DNA of 64,000 nt, taken from Dyadobacter sp. 3J3 (GTDB lineage Bacteria > Bacteroidota > Bacteroidia > Cytophagales > Spirosomataceae). The stretch covers positions 558,001 through 622,000 of the forward strand of contig NZ_VTOL01000002.1 in NCBI RefSeq assembly GCF_009801115.1, written 5' to 3'. A program made the translations under genes and the position numbers. This document shows, in pieces, positions 28,597-37,726 of the stretch (positions within the stretch are counted from its first letter, which is position 1; every line of letters begins with the position of its first letter). A model generated the notes under the pieces. That model ran no database searches. It was not told where the DNA came from and saw only the letters and a program-made list of their open reading frames with translations.

Positions 28597-28705
28597 TTTA
28601 CTACTTTACAGCACTGCTTTACTACTTCATCCTATTTTGGTAACTCTACATTACTACTACTATAACTCCCCCCCTATATAATAGGGGGGAGTAGTGAAGT
28701 AGTAA
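28597..28705. repeat. Iteron-like repeats and G/C hairpin: candidate replication origin
   Basis: TTACTACTT occurs at 28598 and again at 28619, 21 bp apart (two helical turns), and a third time inverted at 28697-28705. Between them a hairpin ACTCCCCCC/GGGGGGAGT (28665-28692) with an AT-rich loop stands out in AT-rich DNA. It separates the helicase and primase-like genes. It may be an origin, or simply the terminator of the helicase gene. Confidence 0.45.
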
Positions 28706-28707
28706 GG

Positions 28708-29844
28708 TTACGCTAGTAGATTATTATAGTTGTAGTAACTATGGCGTGTTCCGGGTGTACCTTCCAACTTGATCCAATCTTGTTCTTGGTACCATTTTGG
28801 AAGAGCTGATATTTTTGTTTTCCCAAAGGTGAATCCACGTTGCCGAAATTCTGATTCGAGGAGATCACAAAGTTGTTTGTATTTCGGTTTTTCGATTTTC
28901 CCAAAAACTTCAGCCAAAATATCTAAGTGCTCATCTGTTTCTACATCTTCCGGCTTTTTAGCCTTTGTATCAGACATTACATGAAAATCAGAAACGACGA
29001 CCGGCAACCCACTTTCATCAATGGTGAATGTAATTGGATCTGGATGTATCTCTCTGCCAAATTCAGTTTTTGTAATTGAGTAATCCGGGTTGCGGGTGTC
29101 AATTGCAACTGAAAGGGTAAACTCAGACCGATTGACCATTTCACCTCCTAAGTGGCCTCTGGCATTGCCGTCGCCCTTGTTTTGGTGTAAAACATTAAGA
29201 ATGTGAATTTGCCGTTCATCAGACCACTTCAATAGTAAAGAAACTAAATCCATTGATTCGCCTGGGTCATTCACATCACGCATTAAATCTCTGATCCCGT
29301 CAATGACAATTAACCCTAGGTCGTCGGTATTATATATGTAATCCCGAATGATTGCGACTCTTTCCTTCGGGCTATATTTCCTCAACGAATAAACTTCCAA
29401 ATACTTCGGGTCTGGATCACCTGTCAATCCACAAATCCTTTTTGCCATTTTTTGAACATGGTAACGGCCTTGCTCCGTGTCAAAAACTGCTACTCGTTTC
29501 TTTCCTTCTGGCAAGGCTCCCCTAAATGGTCCAACACCTCCGGGTTTTAAAGCCGCCGCGACTAACATAGTTATAAGGAAAGATTTTCTTGATTTTGGTT
29601 TCCCTATAATAGTTGTGAGGTTTCCGAGTGAACTTATAGGTACAAGGTGGTCGCCTCTTGCCATGAATATTGCTACCTTGGGCGGTACTAACTGCTCCGA
29701 AAGTTTAATTCTACATTTGTCTAATTCATTTATTTTCGGGATTAACTTTTCAATATCGGAATTCCAATTTGGTGCTCGAATCCTTATACTTTTCGGCGGT
29801 AAGTTGGATAGTTCTTTATGCGTCTGTACTTTTGCAGCATTCAT
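28708..29844 (-). CDS. RepA-like AAA ATPase/helicase
   Basis: A 378-aa RecA-fold ATPase of the kind called RepA in plasmids and Bacteroidota mobile elements, presumably a hexameric replicative helicase. Walker A reads IGKPKSRKSFLITML near residue 78, with RKS replacing the usual GKS; Walker B is LGLIVIDGIRDLM near 180; a downstream VLHQNKGDGNARGHLGGEM sensor loop is near 220. The C-terminal 90 residues look like a winged-helix domain (FGKTKISALPKWYQEQDW). It lies upstream of the primase-like gene on the same strand. Confidence 0.85.
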   Translation of the reverse strand: MNAAKVQTHKELSNLPPKSIRIRAPNWNSDIEKLIPKINELDKCRIKLSEQLVPPKVAIFMARGDHLVPISSLGNLTTIIGKPKSRKSFLITMLVAAALKPGGVGPFRGALPEGKKRVAVFDTEQGRYHVQKMAKRICGLTGDPDPKYLEVYSLRKYSPKERVAIIRDYIYNTDDLGLIVIDGIRDLMRDVNDPGESMDLVSLLLKWSDERQIHILNVLHQNKGDGNARGHLGGEMVNRSEFTLSVAIDTRNPDYSITKTEFGREIHPDPITFTIDESGLPVVVSDFHVMSDTKAKKPEDVETDEHLDILAEVFGKIEKPKYKQLCDLLESEFRQRGFTFGKTKISALPKWYQEQDWIKLEGTPGTRHSYYNYNNLLA

Positions 29845-29912
29845 TTCTATTCGATTAAAAGCATGTCAAAATTCCGGGCTTTCGTCGAGTTCGGAATTTT
29901 CATTATGTAGTT

Positions 29913-30227
29913 TTATAGGCCAGATTTAGCATAACGGTGAGGCTTCAACGGTGCGGGGTGATTCAATGCGGCTAAGACCGCATCAGCATCGAAAATGAGC
30001 TTGCGTCCCACCTGAGTGAAGGGAATTCTTCCTGAGTCTTTTATACGCTGGGCTGTAGGATGGGAACAACCAAGGATTTTACATAATCCCGCTAATCCGT
30101 ATACGTATCGCTTTTCTTTCGCGGTCGGAGCGGAAATGGTTGATTGGTCTTTCTTCGCCATCAGGTCAATGAATTGACCTACGGACAATTGAAAAATTGG
30201 TGTTTCAGAAGTTATTGAATGTATCAT
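29913..30227 (-). CDS. DUF3853/excisionase-like HTH protein
   Basis: A 104-aa protein with a MerR/excisionase-type helix-turn-helix at about 43-90 (YVYGLAGLCKILGCSHPTAQRIKDSG, then IPFTQVGRKLIFDADAVLAAL). DUF3853 proteins occur next to integrases in Bacteroidota elements and may control excision or the replication operon. It lies 68 bases upstream of the helicase gene. The 104-bp gap to the next gene upstream could hold an operator. Confidence 0.85.
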   Translation of the reverse strand: MIHSITSETPIFQLSVGQFIDLMAKKDQSTISAPTAKEKRYVYGLAGLCKILGCSHPTAQRIKDSGRIPFTQVGRKLIFDADAVLAALNHPAPLKPHRYAKSGL

Positions 30228-30330
30228 ATTTGTTTCGTTTTGTTCGATACAAAAGTGATACTTAGATTATTTTCGTTTTTTGCGCAAATTTTCGTTGTTG
30301 AAACTTTAAAATAAACTACTTATTAATGTA

Positions 30331-31299
30331 TTAAATACCAGGCAAATAACTTTTAATTTTTATCAAAAACTGTTCAACCCTGATATCTGTTTTTCCGGTA
30401 TTCATATCATCTATAACTTTACCAATCCCTTGGACAGTGCCAAAGGGATTACTTTGGTTAGGTGCAATTTCTTTAGAAAGTGCACTAATGAACTTTATCT
30501 TATCACCCTTTTGGAACAAATCGAATGTTAGATATGGATTTAATGCGAGAATTAAGGGAGTGCTCTTTGCAGGTTTATTCAAGTGTTCGCTTTCATATTG
30601 CTCCTTCACAAACGCAATTAGCTCTTTGGCATTTGTTCTAAAATACGATTCGAGTTTAGTTTGCGCTCCTGGTACCTTCTTCATCATCGGCTTATCATGT
30701 CCATAGTATGAAAGTACTGACCAATCTCTTTTTTGTATTTGAATCCTAATTTCTTTCTGAATTGATTCTAAATCAATTTCAAATTCAAGACATAGTGCGT
30801 CAAGTTGCCACAAAAATTGTTGCCTTAGGTTTAAGCACAAAACCACGTAAGATTCATATTTCGTACTCAATTCTTCTCCCTTGGTATACTTATTAATAAT
30901 CTCAGTAGCTTCTTTACCGCCTTTGTTCTGGTATTCAGTTGGTGCAATTTCATTTTCAATTGTGCGATAGCTCTCGGAATCGTATTGATAATTGAAATAT
31001 TTTAAGGTTTTTGATGCTAAATCTCTAATAATCGATTTCACATACGTAACCCTCCGGGCTTCATCTGGTAACTGATATAAAACCGCCTGAAGCTCGAGGA
31101 CGCAACCCATAAATTTAGTACCAGGTTGCAATAACATTATACGTGAAGTCGCTTCATAAGTTGACTCAAACTCCTCTATCCCAATTTTCCTGAATACTTC
31201 ATTTTTCACAAATTGAGGATTAATAATAGTACGATCCCCTAAAAACCGGAAAGATGAAAGAAAGTGGAGGTAACTGCCTGGCAATGGTCGCGTAGTCAT
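30331..31299 (-). CDS. Unknown protein translationally coupled to the integrase
   Basis: A 322-aa, mostly helical, soluble protein. I recognise no domain. The C-terminal 60 residues (SALSKEIAPNQSNPFGTVQGIGKVIDDMNTG...) resemble a small accessory helical domain, and the middle is rich in charged helices (QIQKRDWSVLSYYGHDKPMMKK). Its start overlaps the integrase stop by four bases (ATGA), so the two are almost certainly co-translated. A recombination directionality factor, a structural partner of the integrase or an interference protein are all possible. Confidence 0.75.
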   Translation of the reverse strand: MTTRPLPGSYLHFLSSFRFLGDRTIINPQFVKNEVFRKIGIEEFESTYEATSRIMLLQPGTKFMGCVLELQAVLYQLPDEARRVTYVKSIIRDLASKTLKYFNYQYDSESYRTIENEIAPTEYQNKGGKEATEIINKYTKGEELSTKYESYVVLCLNLRQQFLWQLDALCLEFEIDLESIQKEIRIQIQKRDWSVLSYYGHDKPMMKKVPGAQTKLESYFRTNAKELIAFVKEQYESEHLNKPAKSTPLILALNPYLTFDLFQKGDKIKFISALSKEIAPNQSNPFGTVQGIGKVIDDMNTGKTDIRVEQFLIKIKSYLPGI

Positions 31300-32639
31300 A
31301 TATTATCGAATTTTGACATTTCACGTTCTTTTATCTCATCAACCATCTTGTGGTATACATCAAAGCTCTTTGAATCTCTGTGGCCCGTCCATTGCCTAAT
31401 TACGTGGTCTGACACGCCCATATAAATAAGATTAGTAACAAATGTCTTCCGGGCGCAATGAGTTGATAAAAGAGCATGTTTTGGGTGAGTTTCCTCAACG
31501 CGTTCATTACCTCGAAAATAAACGATTGTTTCCGATGAAGAAAAACCGGCCAATTCTCCCAGCTCTTTAAGATATTCGTTCATTTTCTGATTTGTTATAA
31601 CTGGCAAAGCTTTATTCTTTTCGAAAGGAACATCTTCGTATTTATCCAGTATCGCTTTGGAATATTTATTAAGCTCAACTTTTAAAAGGCTGGATGTTTT
31701 CTGAGTGACAAATGTTATGTAGCCATCCTTTACATCTGTACGCTTTAAAGCGTACGCATCTGAGTACCGCAATCCAGTAAAACAGCAAAAAACAAATACG
31801 TCCCGTACTCGTTGCAAATAACCCTTTGTGTCTGGGATATTTAAGGCGTTAAGATGCTTCAATTCTTCAATGGTTAGAAACACTACTTTTTTAAGCGACC
31901 CGTCCGTACCCTTCAATTTCAACTTATAATCAAGTGCTGATTTACTAACGGGGTGTTCGTTCTTTGCGGCCCACTTCAAAAACCATTTAACAAAGTCAAT
32001 ATTTTTGGCAATTGTCGTGTTTCTATTCCCCTGCTTAACCTTTAAGAAATTGATATAGTCGAGCATCCGATTAGCATTAAACTTCTCAAAGGTTAAGGCC
32101 TTATCAAATCCTAACAGGTGATTTTTAAGCGATGTAAATTTTGTAAATGTTTCAAGTCCCCAATCATTTTCCCGGCCTACTGTTTTTACAAAATCATCAA
32201 ACGCACCAAAGAAAGTATCTACTTTTACCGCTCGGTTATTAATAAGGCGCGAAAATTCAGCTTTGACATCGGATGGCTCCGGGTACGCTTCACGTACTTC
32301 CCAGGTTTTAAAAAAGGTATGCATCCCGCTTTCAAGCTTTGAAAGCTTGTCGTTAATATCTTTGGCGGTTTGCCCTTTGGCGTGTGTCGTGTTATTTTTA
32401 ACACGCTGCTTCAATTCGCTTGGTTTCTTGTCTGTCGTTTTCCTTATTTTCGTCGGGATGTAACCTTCCCATTTTATTGCATCAATGCGTGATCCTGCAA
32501 AGAAAATTATCCTTTTTTTGCCAAAGGAAACAGACATCCGTATTGGGACGTTCGTCTCGATAATTTCACCATCTGCACCTTTGCGCTGCTCCATAAAGAA
32601 ATAGACGTTTCTTTTGATTTCAAAAACTTGGTTGCTCAT
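31296..32639 (-). CDS. int: Tyrosine recombinase/integrase of element A
   Basis: A 447-aa integrase with the Bacteroidota-type arm-binding N-terminus (about 1-90, IRMSVSFGKKRIIFF), a SAM-like core-binding domain (about 140-235) and the catalytic domain (about 255-440). The catalytic residues are intact: arginine in FTGLRYSDAY, HCAR in STHCARKTF, and GHRDSKSFDVYHK with the second histidine and nucleophile tyrosine. It reads away from the nearby att copy at 32788-32812 and is the likely enzyme for integration into tRNA-Ser. Confidence 0.95.
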   Translation of the reverse strand: MSNQVFEIKRNVYFFMEQRKGADGEIIETNVPIRMSVSFGKKRIIFFAGSRIDAIKWEGYIPTKIRKTTDKKPSELKQRVKNNTTHAKGQTAKDINDKLSKLESGMHTFFKTWEVREAYPEPSDVKAEFSRLINNRAVKVDTFFGAFDDFVKTVGRENDWGLETFTKFTSLKNHLLGFDKALTFEKFNANRMLDYINFLKVKQGNRNTTIAKNIDFVKWFLKWAAKNEHPVSKSALDYKLKLKGTDGSLKKVVFLTIEELKHLNALNIPDTKGYLQRVRDVFVFCCFTGLRYSDAYALKRTDVKDGYITFVTQKTSSLLKVELNKYSKAILDKYEDVPFEKNKALPVITNQKMNEYLKELGELAGFSSSETIVYFRGNERVEETHPKHALLSTHCARKTFVTNLIYMGVSDHVIRQWTGHRDSKSFDVYHKMVDEIKEREMSKFDNI

Positions 32640-32787
32640 TGTGAGTGCAAATTTAAATTACACTCAAATATACACTCTTTTTTCGGTTAATTCTATTTAT
32701 GTTTATGTAACTTTGCTTGTATATAAATTTATTAAAGTACTGATATACAGAACATAAGTATTTTATATTGAACTTAGTTTTAGCATA

Positions 32788-32812
32788 AGTTCGAATCTCT
32801 TCCTCTCTACAA
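32788..32812. repeat. attM: second copy of the 25-bp tRNA-Ser core
   Basis: Identical over 25 bp to the tRNA-Ser 3' end (24579-24603), 149 bases upstream of the integrase start. It marks the right end of segment A and the left end of segment B. To its right it also matches 63958-64000, past the tRNA end. Confidence 0.9.
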
Positions 32813-32819
32813 GTAAGAT

Positions 32820-32839
32820 AATCAAAAGCAATCAAAAGC
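32820..32839. repeat. Tandem 10-bp duplication next to attM
   Basis: AATCAAAAGC occurs twice in tandem. The right-hand att copy has it once, as AATCGAAAGC at 63966-63975. Confidence 0.8.
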
Positions 32840-32869
32840 CTGTAAATTAACCATTTACGGGCTTTTTCT
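32836..32869 (+). terminator. Terminator beside attM, copied at the right end
   Basis: AAGCCTGTAAAT pairs with ATTTACGGGCTT around a 5-nt loop (12 bp), then TTTCTTT. The same hairpin is at 63972-64000. It was probably the original terminator of the tRNA-Ser transcript. Confidence 0.8.
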
Positions 32870-33180
32870 TTGCCGCGATTGTATCAAAATATTCAGTTTT
32901 TCACAAAAATTAGGTGAGCAATATATATCGGCAAAATAATTGCTCACCTAAAGGCTCATAAAGCAGTGTACTACAACCCGTTTACTCAATTTACATCTTG
33001 ATTTTTACGTGATGCACTCATAATTTTATTAATTAAAAAATTGAATGCTATGCTATCAAGAAACTTATCCCTGTTTTTTTATCTAAAGAAACCGAATAAA
33101 CACATTTCAGTAGTTAAAATAAAACATTGCAAACGCATTAGCGAGCAATCAAACTTAACTACCAAAAACGATCCATTTCC
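32870..33180. other. 311-bp gap without a gene
   Basis: AT-rich, with no credible coding frame or strong structure. Confidence 0.5.
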
Positions 33181-33591
33181 TTAAGTCTTGTCCGGACCAA
33201 GGATCTCAGGTCTTGCGGTGAAAACGCTGGCGTAATATTTAAAATATGAAATACATAAGAAAACATTTAATATCAGCATGCCAACGGCTATGGGCACTCC
33301 GGAAGGAGCCAGAATTGTGTGAAATAAAAAGATGTTTACTGTCACCGGTAAGAGCATTAGCAAAAAGAAAGTGGTGTAGCGATTGATCAGTAAAAAGAGT
33401 CTCCCTAATATTTCTACAGTCTTTAAAAACTGAAAGAAGTAGCCGGAGCCGATCAGCCCTTGTAAAGAGGCATCACCTTCTTTCCCCATTGGCGGATGTT
33501 TCATGGGAATAAAATTGAGAAAGAAATTAAATCCGAATATGAAATATATCAGGCCCAACAATATGCGGGCAATTAAGGATAATGTTTTCAT
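33181..33591 (-). CDS. DoxX-like membrane protein
   Basis: A 136-aa protein with four hydrophobic helices (about 5-25, 48-68, 72-95, 98-120), starting MKTLSLIARILLGLIYFIFGFNFFLNF: the typical DoxX/DoxD-like pattern. Family members are linked to respiratory or thiosulfate oxidation but the role of most is unknown. It follows the decayed hydrolase gene, 45 bases downstream, on the same strand. Confidence 0.82.
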   Translation of the reverse strand: MKTLSLIARILLGLIYFIFGFNFFLNFIPMKHPPMGKEGDASLQGLIGSGYFFQFLKTVEILGRLFLLINRYTTFFLLMLLPVTVNIFLFHTILAPSGVPIAVGMLILNVFLCISYFKYYASVFTARPEILGPDKT

Positions 33592-33635
33592 CTTTTATCC
33601 AAATCAACTTGTTGTAATGATGAATTTCCATTTAA

Positions 33636-34689
33636 TTACTTTAGATATTTCCGCATTTCAGCGGCAGCTTGGATGAACAGAGATTTGGTCTGCGGCAGAT
33701 CGGCCAATCCGGTTAAGCAGGCCCCAATCGTGTATAACGCCATTATAGCGAACCGTGGTAACCGGCAGCCTTGCTTGTTCTAATAGACGGCCGTAAGTTT
33801 CACCATCATCGCGCAAAACATCATTCTCAGCTACTTGAATCAGCGTTGGTGGAAGACCGTTGTTCACTTGTTGCCTTTACTGGAGAGGCATGAATGTCAT
33901 CTCTTTTGCTCTCATCAGCTATATACATGTTATACATCCATTTCATTAATGGCGTTGTAAGGAATCGCTGGTCGCCAAATGCGCGGTAAGATTCAGTTTC
34001 GAAATTATGGTCGAGGATCGGCCACATCATAATCTGCAAACTTATATGAGTTCCGTTATTTTCCTTAGCCTTGATCGCTGTAACAGCGGTCATGTTACCT
34101 CCCACGCTATTACCAACCACTGCCAGCTTTTGCCCGTCCACATTTATCTCGCCACCCCGTGCCGCAACCCATTTAGTAGCCGCATAGATCTGGTCGATCT
34201 GCGTTGGGTAAGCAGCATCTGGTGTACGCTCATAGTCGACAAAAACGCCGGCGCAACCTGAAAGAACAGCAAGATTCCTCACCATATGCTGATGTGTAGG
34301 AAAGTCCCCTAATACCCAACCACCACCATGTATGTAAAAAAAGACTGGCAGGTTTCCCTTTAAGCCATTCGGGCGAACAATACTCAATTGAATATTCTTC
34401 CCTTCGGCTTGAATCGTCTTTTCGGATATGGTAACGCCAGACATATCTACTTTATAAGCTTTTTGGACATCGACCAATGCATGTCGTGCTGCACAGGTGT
34501 AAGCGTTTCTAACCCCGGACTACCGGTATTCAGCGTTTTAAGAAAAGTTTTAACTGCCGGTCTAAGATGTTCATCCGTGGCATAATACTTTACTTGCGAT
34601 CTTGCGTCGAAGGCGTTTAATGTCACCAAAAGTGCTGTGCCTGTGATAATCTGGACCAGCTTAGAAATTGAAGTGAATAACTTTTTCAT
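33636..34689 (-). pseudogene. Decayed secreted alpha/beta hydrolase (HSL-type), three frameshifts
   Basis: The start at 34689 gives a signal peptide (MKKLFTSISKLVQIITGTALLV). Reading then moves between frames near 34460, near 33850 and near 33710 and ends KSLFIQAAAEMRKYLK at 33636. Joined, it aligns with the intact paralogue at 34716-35738: IHGGGWVLGDFPTH, GNSVGGNMTAV, LIQVAENDVLRDDGE and GVIHDWGLLN with the triad Ser, Asp and His all recognisable. Three independent shifts argue for true decay, unless this region has sequencing errors. It is a tandem copy, downstream of the intact gene. Confidence 0.8.
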
Positions 34690-34715
34690 ATCTATAATTT
34701 TGGTTACGTTGGATA

Positions 34716-35738
34716 TTAATTGCCAAGCTTATCATCTGCCTTAAAAAGGTGATTTTTAAGCTCAGCAGCTGCATGTTCAAACAGGGAACGTGTAGGATGG
34801 ATATAGGCAAGAGGATTAAGTAAACCAAAATCGTGGATCATACCATTATAGCGTACAACTGTCGTTCTTACTCCGGCCTCATCTAGCTTCCGGCCATAAG
34901 CTTCACCTTCATCGCGCAACACATCATTTTCGGCGACCTGGATAAGTGCATGAGGCAGTCCTGTCAATTGCTCTTTTGTTGCCTGTAACGGTGATGCATA
35001 TATCACATTCCGGTCTTTGGGATCAGGAATGTACATGTCGTAGAACCATTTCATTAACGGTGTGGTCAGGAAGCGGTCCTTTCCAAAACGCTTATAAGAA
35101 AAAGTTGTAAAATCAGCATCTAGTATCGGCCACATCAGGATCTGAAGTTTAATTTCCTGACCATTATTTTCCTTCGCTTTTAAAGTCGTGACCGCAGTCA
35201 TATTCCCGCCAACACTGTTCCCTACGACTGCCATGCGTTTGCCGTCAACGTTGATCTCAGGACCATTTTCAGCGACCCACTTAGTAGCAGCATAAATTTC
35301 ATTGATAGCACGGGGATATGCTGCATCAGGCGTTCTTGTGTAATTAACAAACACGCCTGCAACACCAGACAGTACCACCAAGTCACGGACCATTCTTTTA
35401 TGCGTCGGGTAATCACCTAAAAGCCAGCCACCACCGTGAATAAAAATGAATACAGGCAAAACATCTTCTACACCTTCAGGACGTACTATATTTAAAAGGA
35501 CCTCGTAGCCATCAGCATTAATAGTATATTCCGATTCCTCAACGCCAGACATGTCGATCTCCACAGAAAGCTGCGCCTTCTCCAGTACTTTGCGTGCTTC
35601 TAGCGGCGGGAGCGATTCTATCGGAACGCTTCCCGGCCCATTTAGTACTTTAAGAAATTCCCTGACTTCTACTGAAAGGATGAGATCCTGATCAAATGGT
35701 GGAATAACCACGTCATCATTTTTGTTTTGTGTTTCCAT
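34716..35738 (-). CDS. Alpha/beta hydrolase, hormone-sensitive-lipase type
   Basis: A 340-aa esterase/lipase without signal peptide. Oxyanion motif HGGGW near residue 101, nucleophile elbow GNSVGGN near 173, acid in VAENDVLRDEGEAYG near 275 and histidine in GMIHDFGLL near 302. An N-terminal 80-residue cap precedes the core. It lies 26 bases upstream of a decayed tandem copy, whose N-terminus instead had a signal peptide, so the two were probably specialised to different compartments. The natural substrate is unknown. Confidence 0.9.
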   Translation of the reverse strand: METQNKNDDVVIPPFDQDLILSVEVREFLKVLNGPGSVPIESLPPLEARKVLEKAQLSVEIDMSGVEESEYTINADGYEVLLNIVRPEGVEDVLPVFIFIHGGGWLLGDYPTHKRMVRDLVVLSGVAGVFVNYTRTPDAAYPRAINEIYAATKWVAENGPEINVDGKRMAVVGNSVGGNMTAVTTLKAKENNGQEIKLQILMWPILDADFTTFSYKRFGKDRFLTTPLMKWFYDMYIPDPKDRNVIYASPLQATKEQLTGLPHALIQVAENDVLRDEGEAYGRKLDEAGVRTTVVRYNGMIHDFGLLNPLAYIHPTRSLFEHAAAELKNHLFKADDKLGN

Positions 35739-36291
35739 TGCTTTTGATTTTAACTTTTATGTAAATATCCAGCACTTCTTTTCCGGGTAATCCAGTCCCA
35801 TCTAACAATATGCACTCCAAACTTTAACTAAGTTAGTGCCATTGTAAAAATGGCTGACTATCAGTTAATTATAATTTTAATAAAAAAATCAAAGATGCGA
35901 AATATCACTTTACAGGAGGGAATTATCTAAATATCATCAATGTCGTTTTGATCATTGTTTACACAGATGTTTATTCACTGGAGGCGTAAATTATAATGCA
36001 ATGTGCGTGGCAAGAAAATTTGCGGCTTCGTGAAATTTGTAATAGAAATGATAATCTCAAATTGCCTTAATAAACATTCCTAATCCGAACTCTAGAAACC
36101 GTTATTCACCAAACACTGGTTAAATAACGAAATAGCAATAGTTGATACTGCTCCATTCTCGCATAATCAATTTATTATCAATTGATTAATAAAAGGTATA
36201 ATAATTTATTTTAGTTGATAAAATATTTCTCAATTGCCATTAGGTTCTGGCAGTATACCGAGACTTCAAACCATTAAATGTCCTAAGCGTC
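35739..36291. other. 553-bp gap without a gene
   Basis: Divergent promoter region of the hydrolase and MFS genes; no coding frame or strong hairpin seen. Confidence 0.5.
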
Positions 36292-37500
36292 ATGACGAAA
36301 AATGTTTCCATTCCCGGCCTGGCTGATAACAGCCGAGAAAAGTTACTTTGGCTACTTGCATCTGCAACATTTATCATATTCTTTCAAGCATACATGATCG
36401 CTCCGTTAATTCCCTCCTTATCAGAAATTTTTAAGGTATCTCAACAATTTACGGGAATACTTATACCGGCTTACCTAATCCCATATGCCGTTTCGACATT
36501 GTTTTTCGGATTACTGGCTGATCGCTTCCTGCCAACCAGCATCATTACGGCGTCGCTGCTAGCATTCATCTCAATATCATTCCTAACAGCGACGGCCGCA
36601 GACATTAATCAGTTTATATTCTGGCGTTTTCTCACCGGAGTCGGCTCAAGTGGTGTTATTCCGATTTCCGTGGCATTGACTGGTAGGTTGTTTACTTTTG
36701 AAGAAAGGGGCAGGCCTCTTGGGTTGCTGTTCGGGGCTATGGCAGGAGGTGCCGCTACTGGTTCCACACTAGGTGTTGCTATGGCGCCGCATACCGGCTG
36801 GCGGTTATTATTTGTAGGACTTGCCATTCTTGCAACGATCGTTCTCATTCTTCTTAAATTGACGATTAAACAGTTGCGTTTCCCAAAGCAAATGACTAGT
36901 GGCCTGACCATAAATAAGATTGTTAATGGATATTACAGACTGCTGGCGCAAAGGCGCGGCTTGAGGACCTACTTTTATGTCTTTTGCAATGGAGTATTCC
37001 ATTCCGGGGTGTTCACTTGGCTGGGGCTTTACCTAAAAGACAATTACCATCTAACTGAAATGCAAATCGGGCTGGCGCTAATGGGGTATGGTCTACCTGG
37101 TTTTTTCTTTGGCCCGGTGATTGGAAAAGCAGCAGATAGAAATGGGAGAAGTCGTTTATTGCCGATAGGCTTTTTAATCAGTGCGATAAGCGTTGGATTA
37201 CTTCCTTTACATATTCCGATTTGGCTGGCCTGCATTTTTATTACCACCTTGTCGTTGGGCTATGACCTTAGTCAGCCTCTACTCGCAGGCATCGTGAGCG
37301 ATTTTGGAAAACACCAGCCTGGACAGGCAATGGGGTTAAATGTTTTTATGCTTTTTATGGGCTTTGGCATAGGCAGCCTCCTTTTCGGCGCCCTGGTGCC
37401 ATATGGGTGGGCTATTGCTCTATTAACGTTTACCAGCTTTCAACTGGCTATTTCTATCATTGGTTTTCGAGTCTTTAAGCACGAGACCAATAAGAATTAA
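36292..37500 (+). CDS. MFS transporter, DHA1-like
   Basis: A 402-aa inner membrane transporter with twelve predicted helices. Motif A between helices 2 and 3 reads GLLADRFLPTS; helix 4 has FLTGVGSSGVIPISVAL; a second motif-A-like loop GKAADRNGRSRLL opens the C-terminal half. It resembles drug/arabinose-efflux-type antiporters. Alone on its strand; substrate unknown. The divergent hydrolase may chemically relate to its substrate, but that is a guess. Confidence 0.9.
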   Translation: MTKNVSIPGLADNSREKLLWLLASATFIIFFQAYMIAPLIPSLSEIFKVSQQFTGILIPAYLIPYAVSTLFFGLLADRFLPTSIITASLLAFISISFLTATAADINQFIFWRFLTGVGSSGVIPISVALTGRLFTFEERGRPLGLLFGAMAGGAATGSTLGVAMAPHTGWRLLFVGLAILATIVLILLKLTIKQLRFPKQMTSGLTINKIVNGYYRLLAQRRGLRTYFYVFCNGVFHSGVFTWLGLYLKDNYHLTEMQIGLALMGYGLPGFFFGPVIGKAADRNGRSRLLPIGFLISAISVGLLPLHIPIWLACIFITTLSLGYDLSQPLLAGIVSDFGKHQPGQAMGLNVFMLFMGFGIGSLLFGALVPYGWAIALLTFTSFQLAISIIGFRVFKHETNKN

Positions 37501-37726
37501 AATTCCACGCTTGAAAACCATTTTTTCTGTGGCGCGCTTATTTATTGTAATAGAACAAACACACCGTAAAGATATATATATCCATTTAAGGAACAATTAT
37601 CTGCGAGCAAACTCGAACTGCAACTCTGGCAATTAGCATGGATTACGTTTGGCCAAACAAGCCACTTTATTCAAATTTTCCATAACTATTGATCCCTTAA
37701 AACTTGGGAATATTATTTGCTTGGTC

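Noticed and set aside
25927..32639. Segment A as a complete prophage or conjugative element
   Set aside because: No capsid, portal, large terminase, tail, relaxase or secretion genes could be found on either strand.
32653..32835. 60-codon frame over attM
   Set aside because: It runs through the tRNA-derived att sequence and the terminator region, has low-complexity composition and no neighbours to support it.
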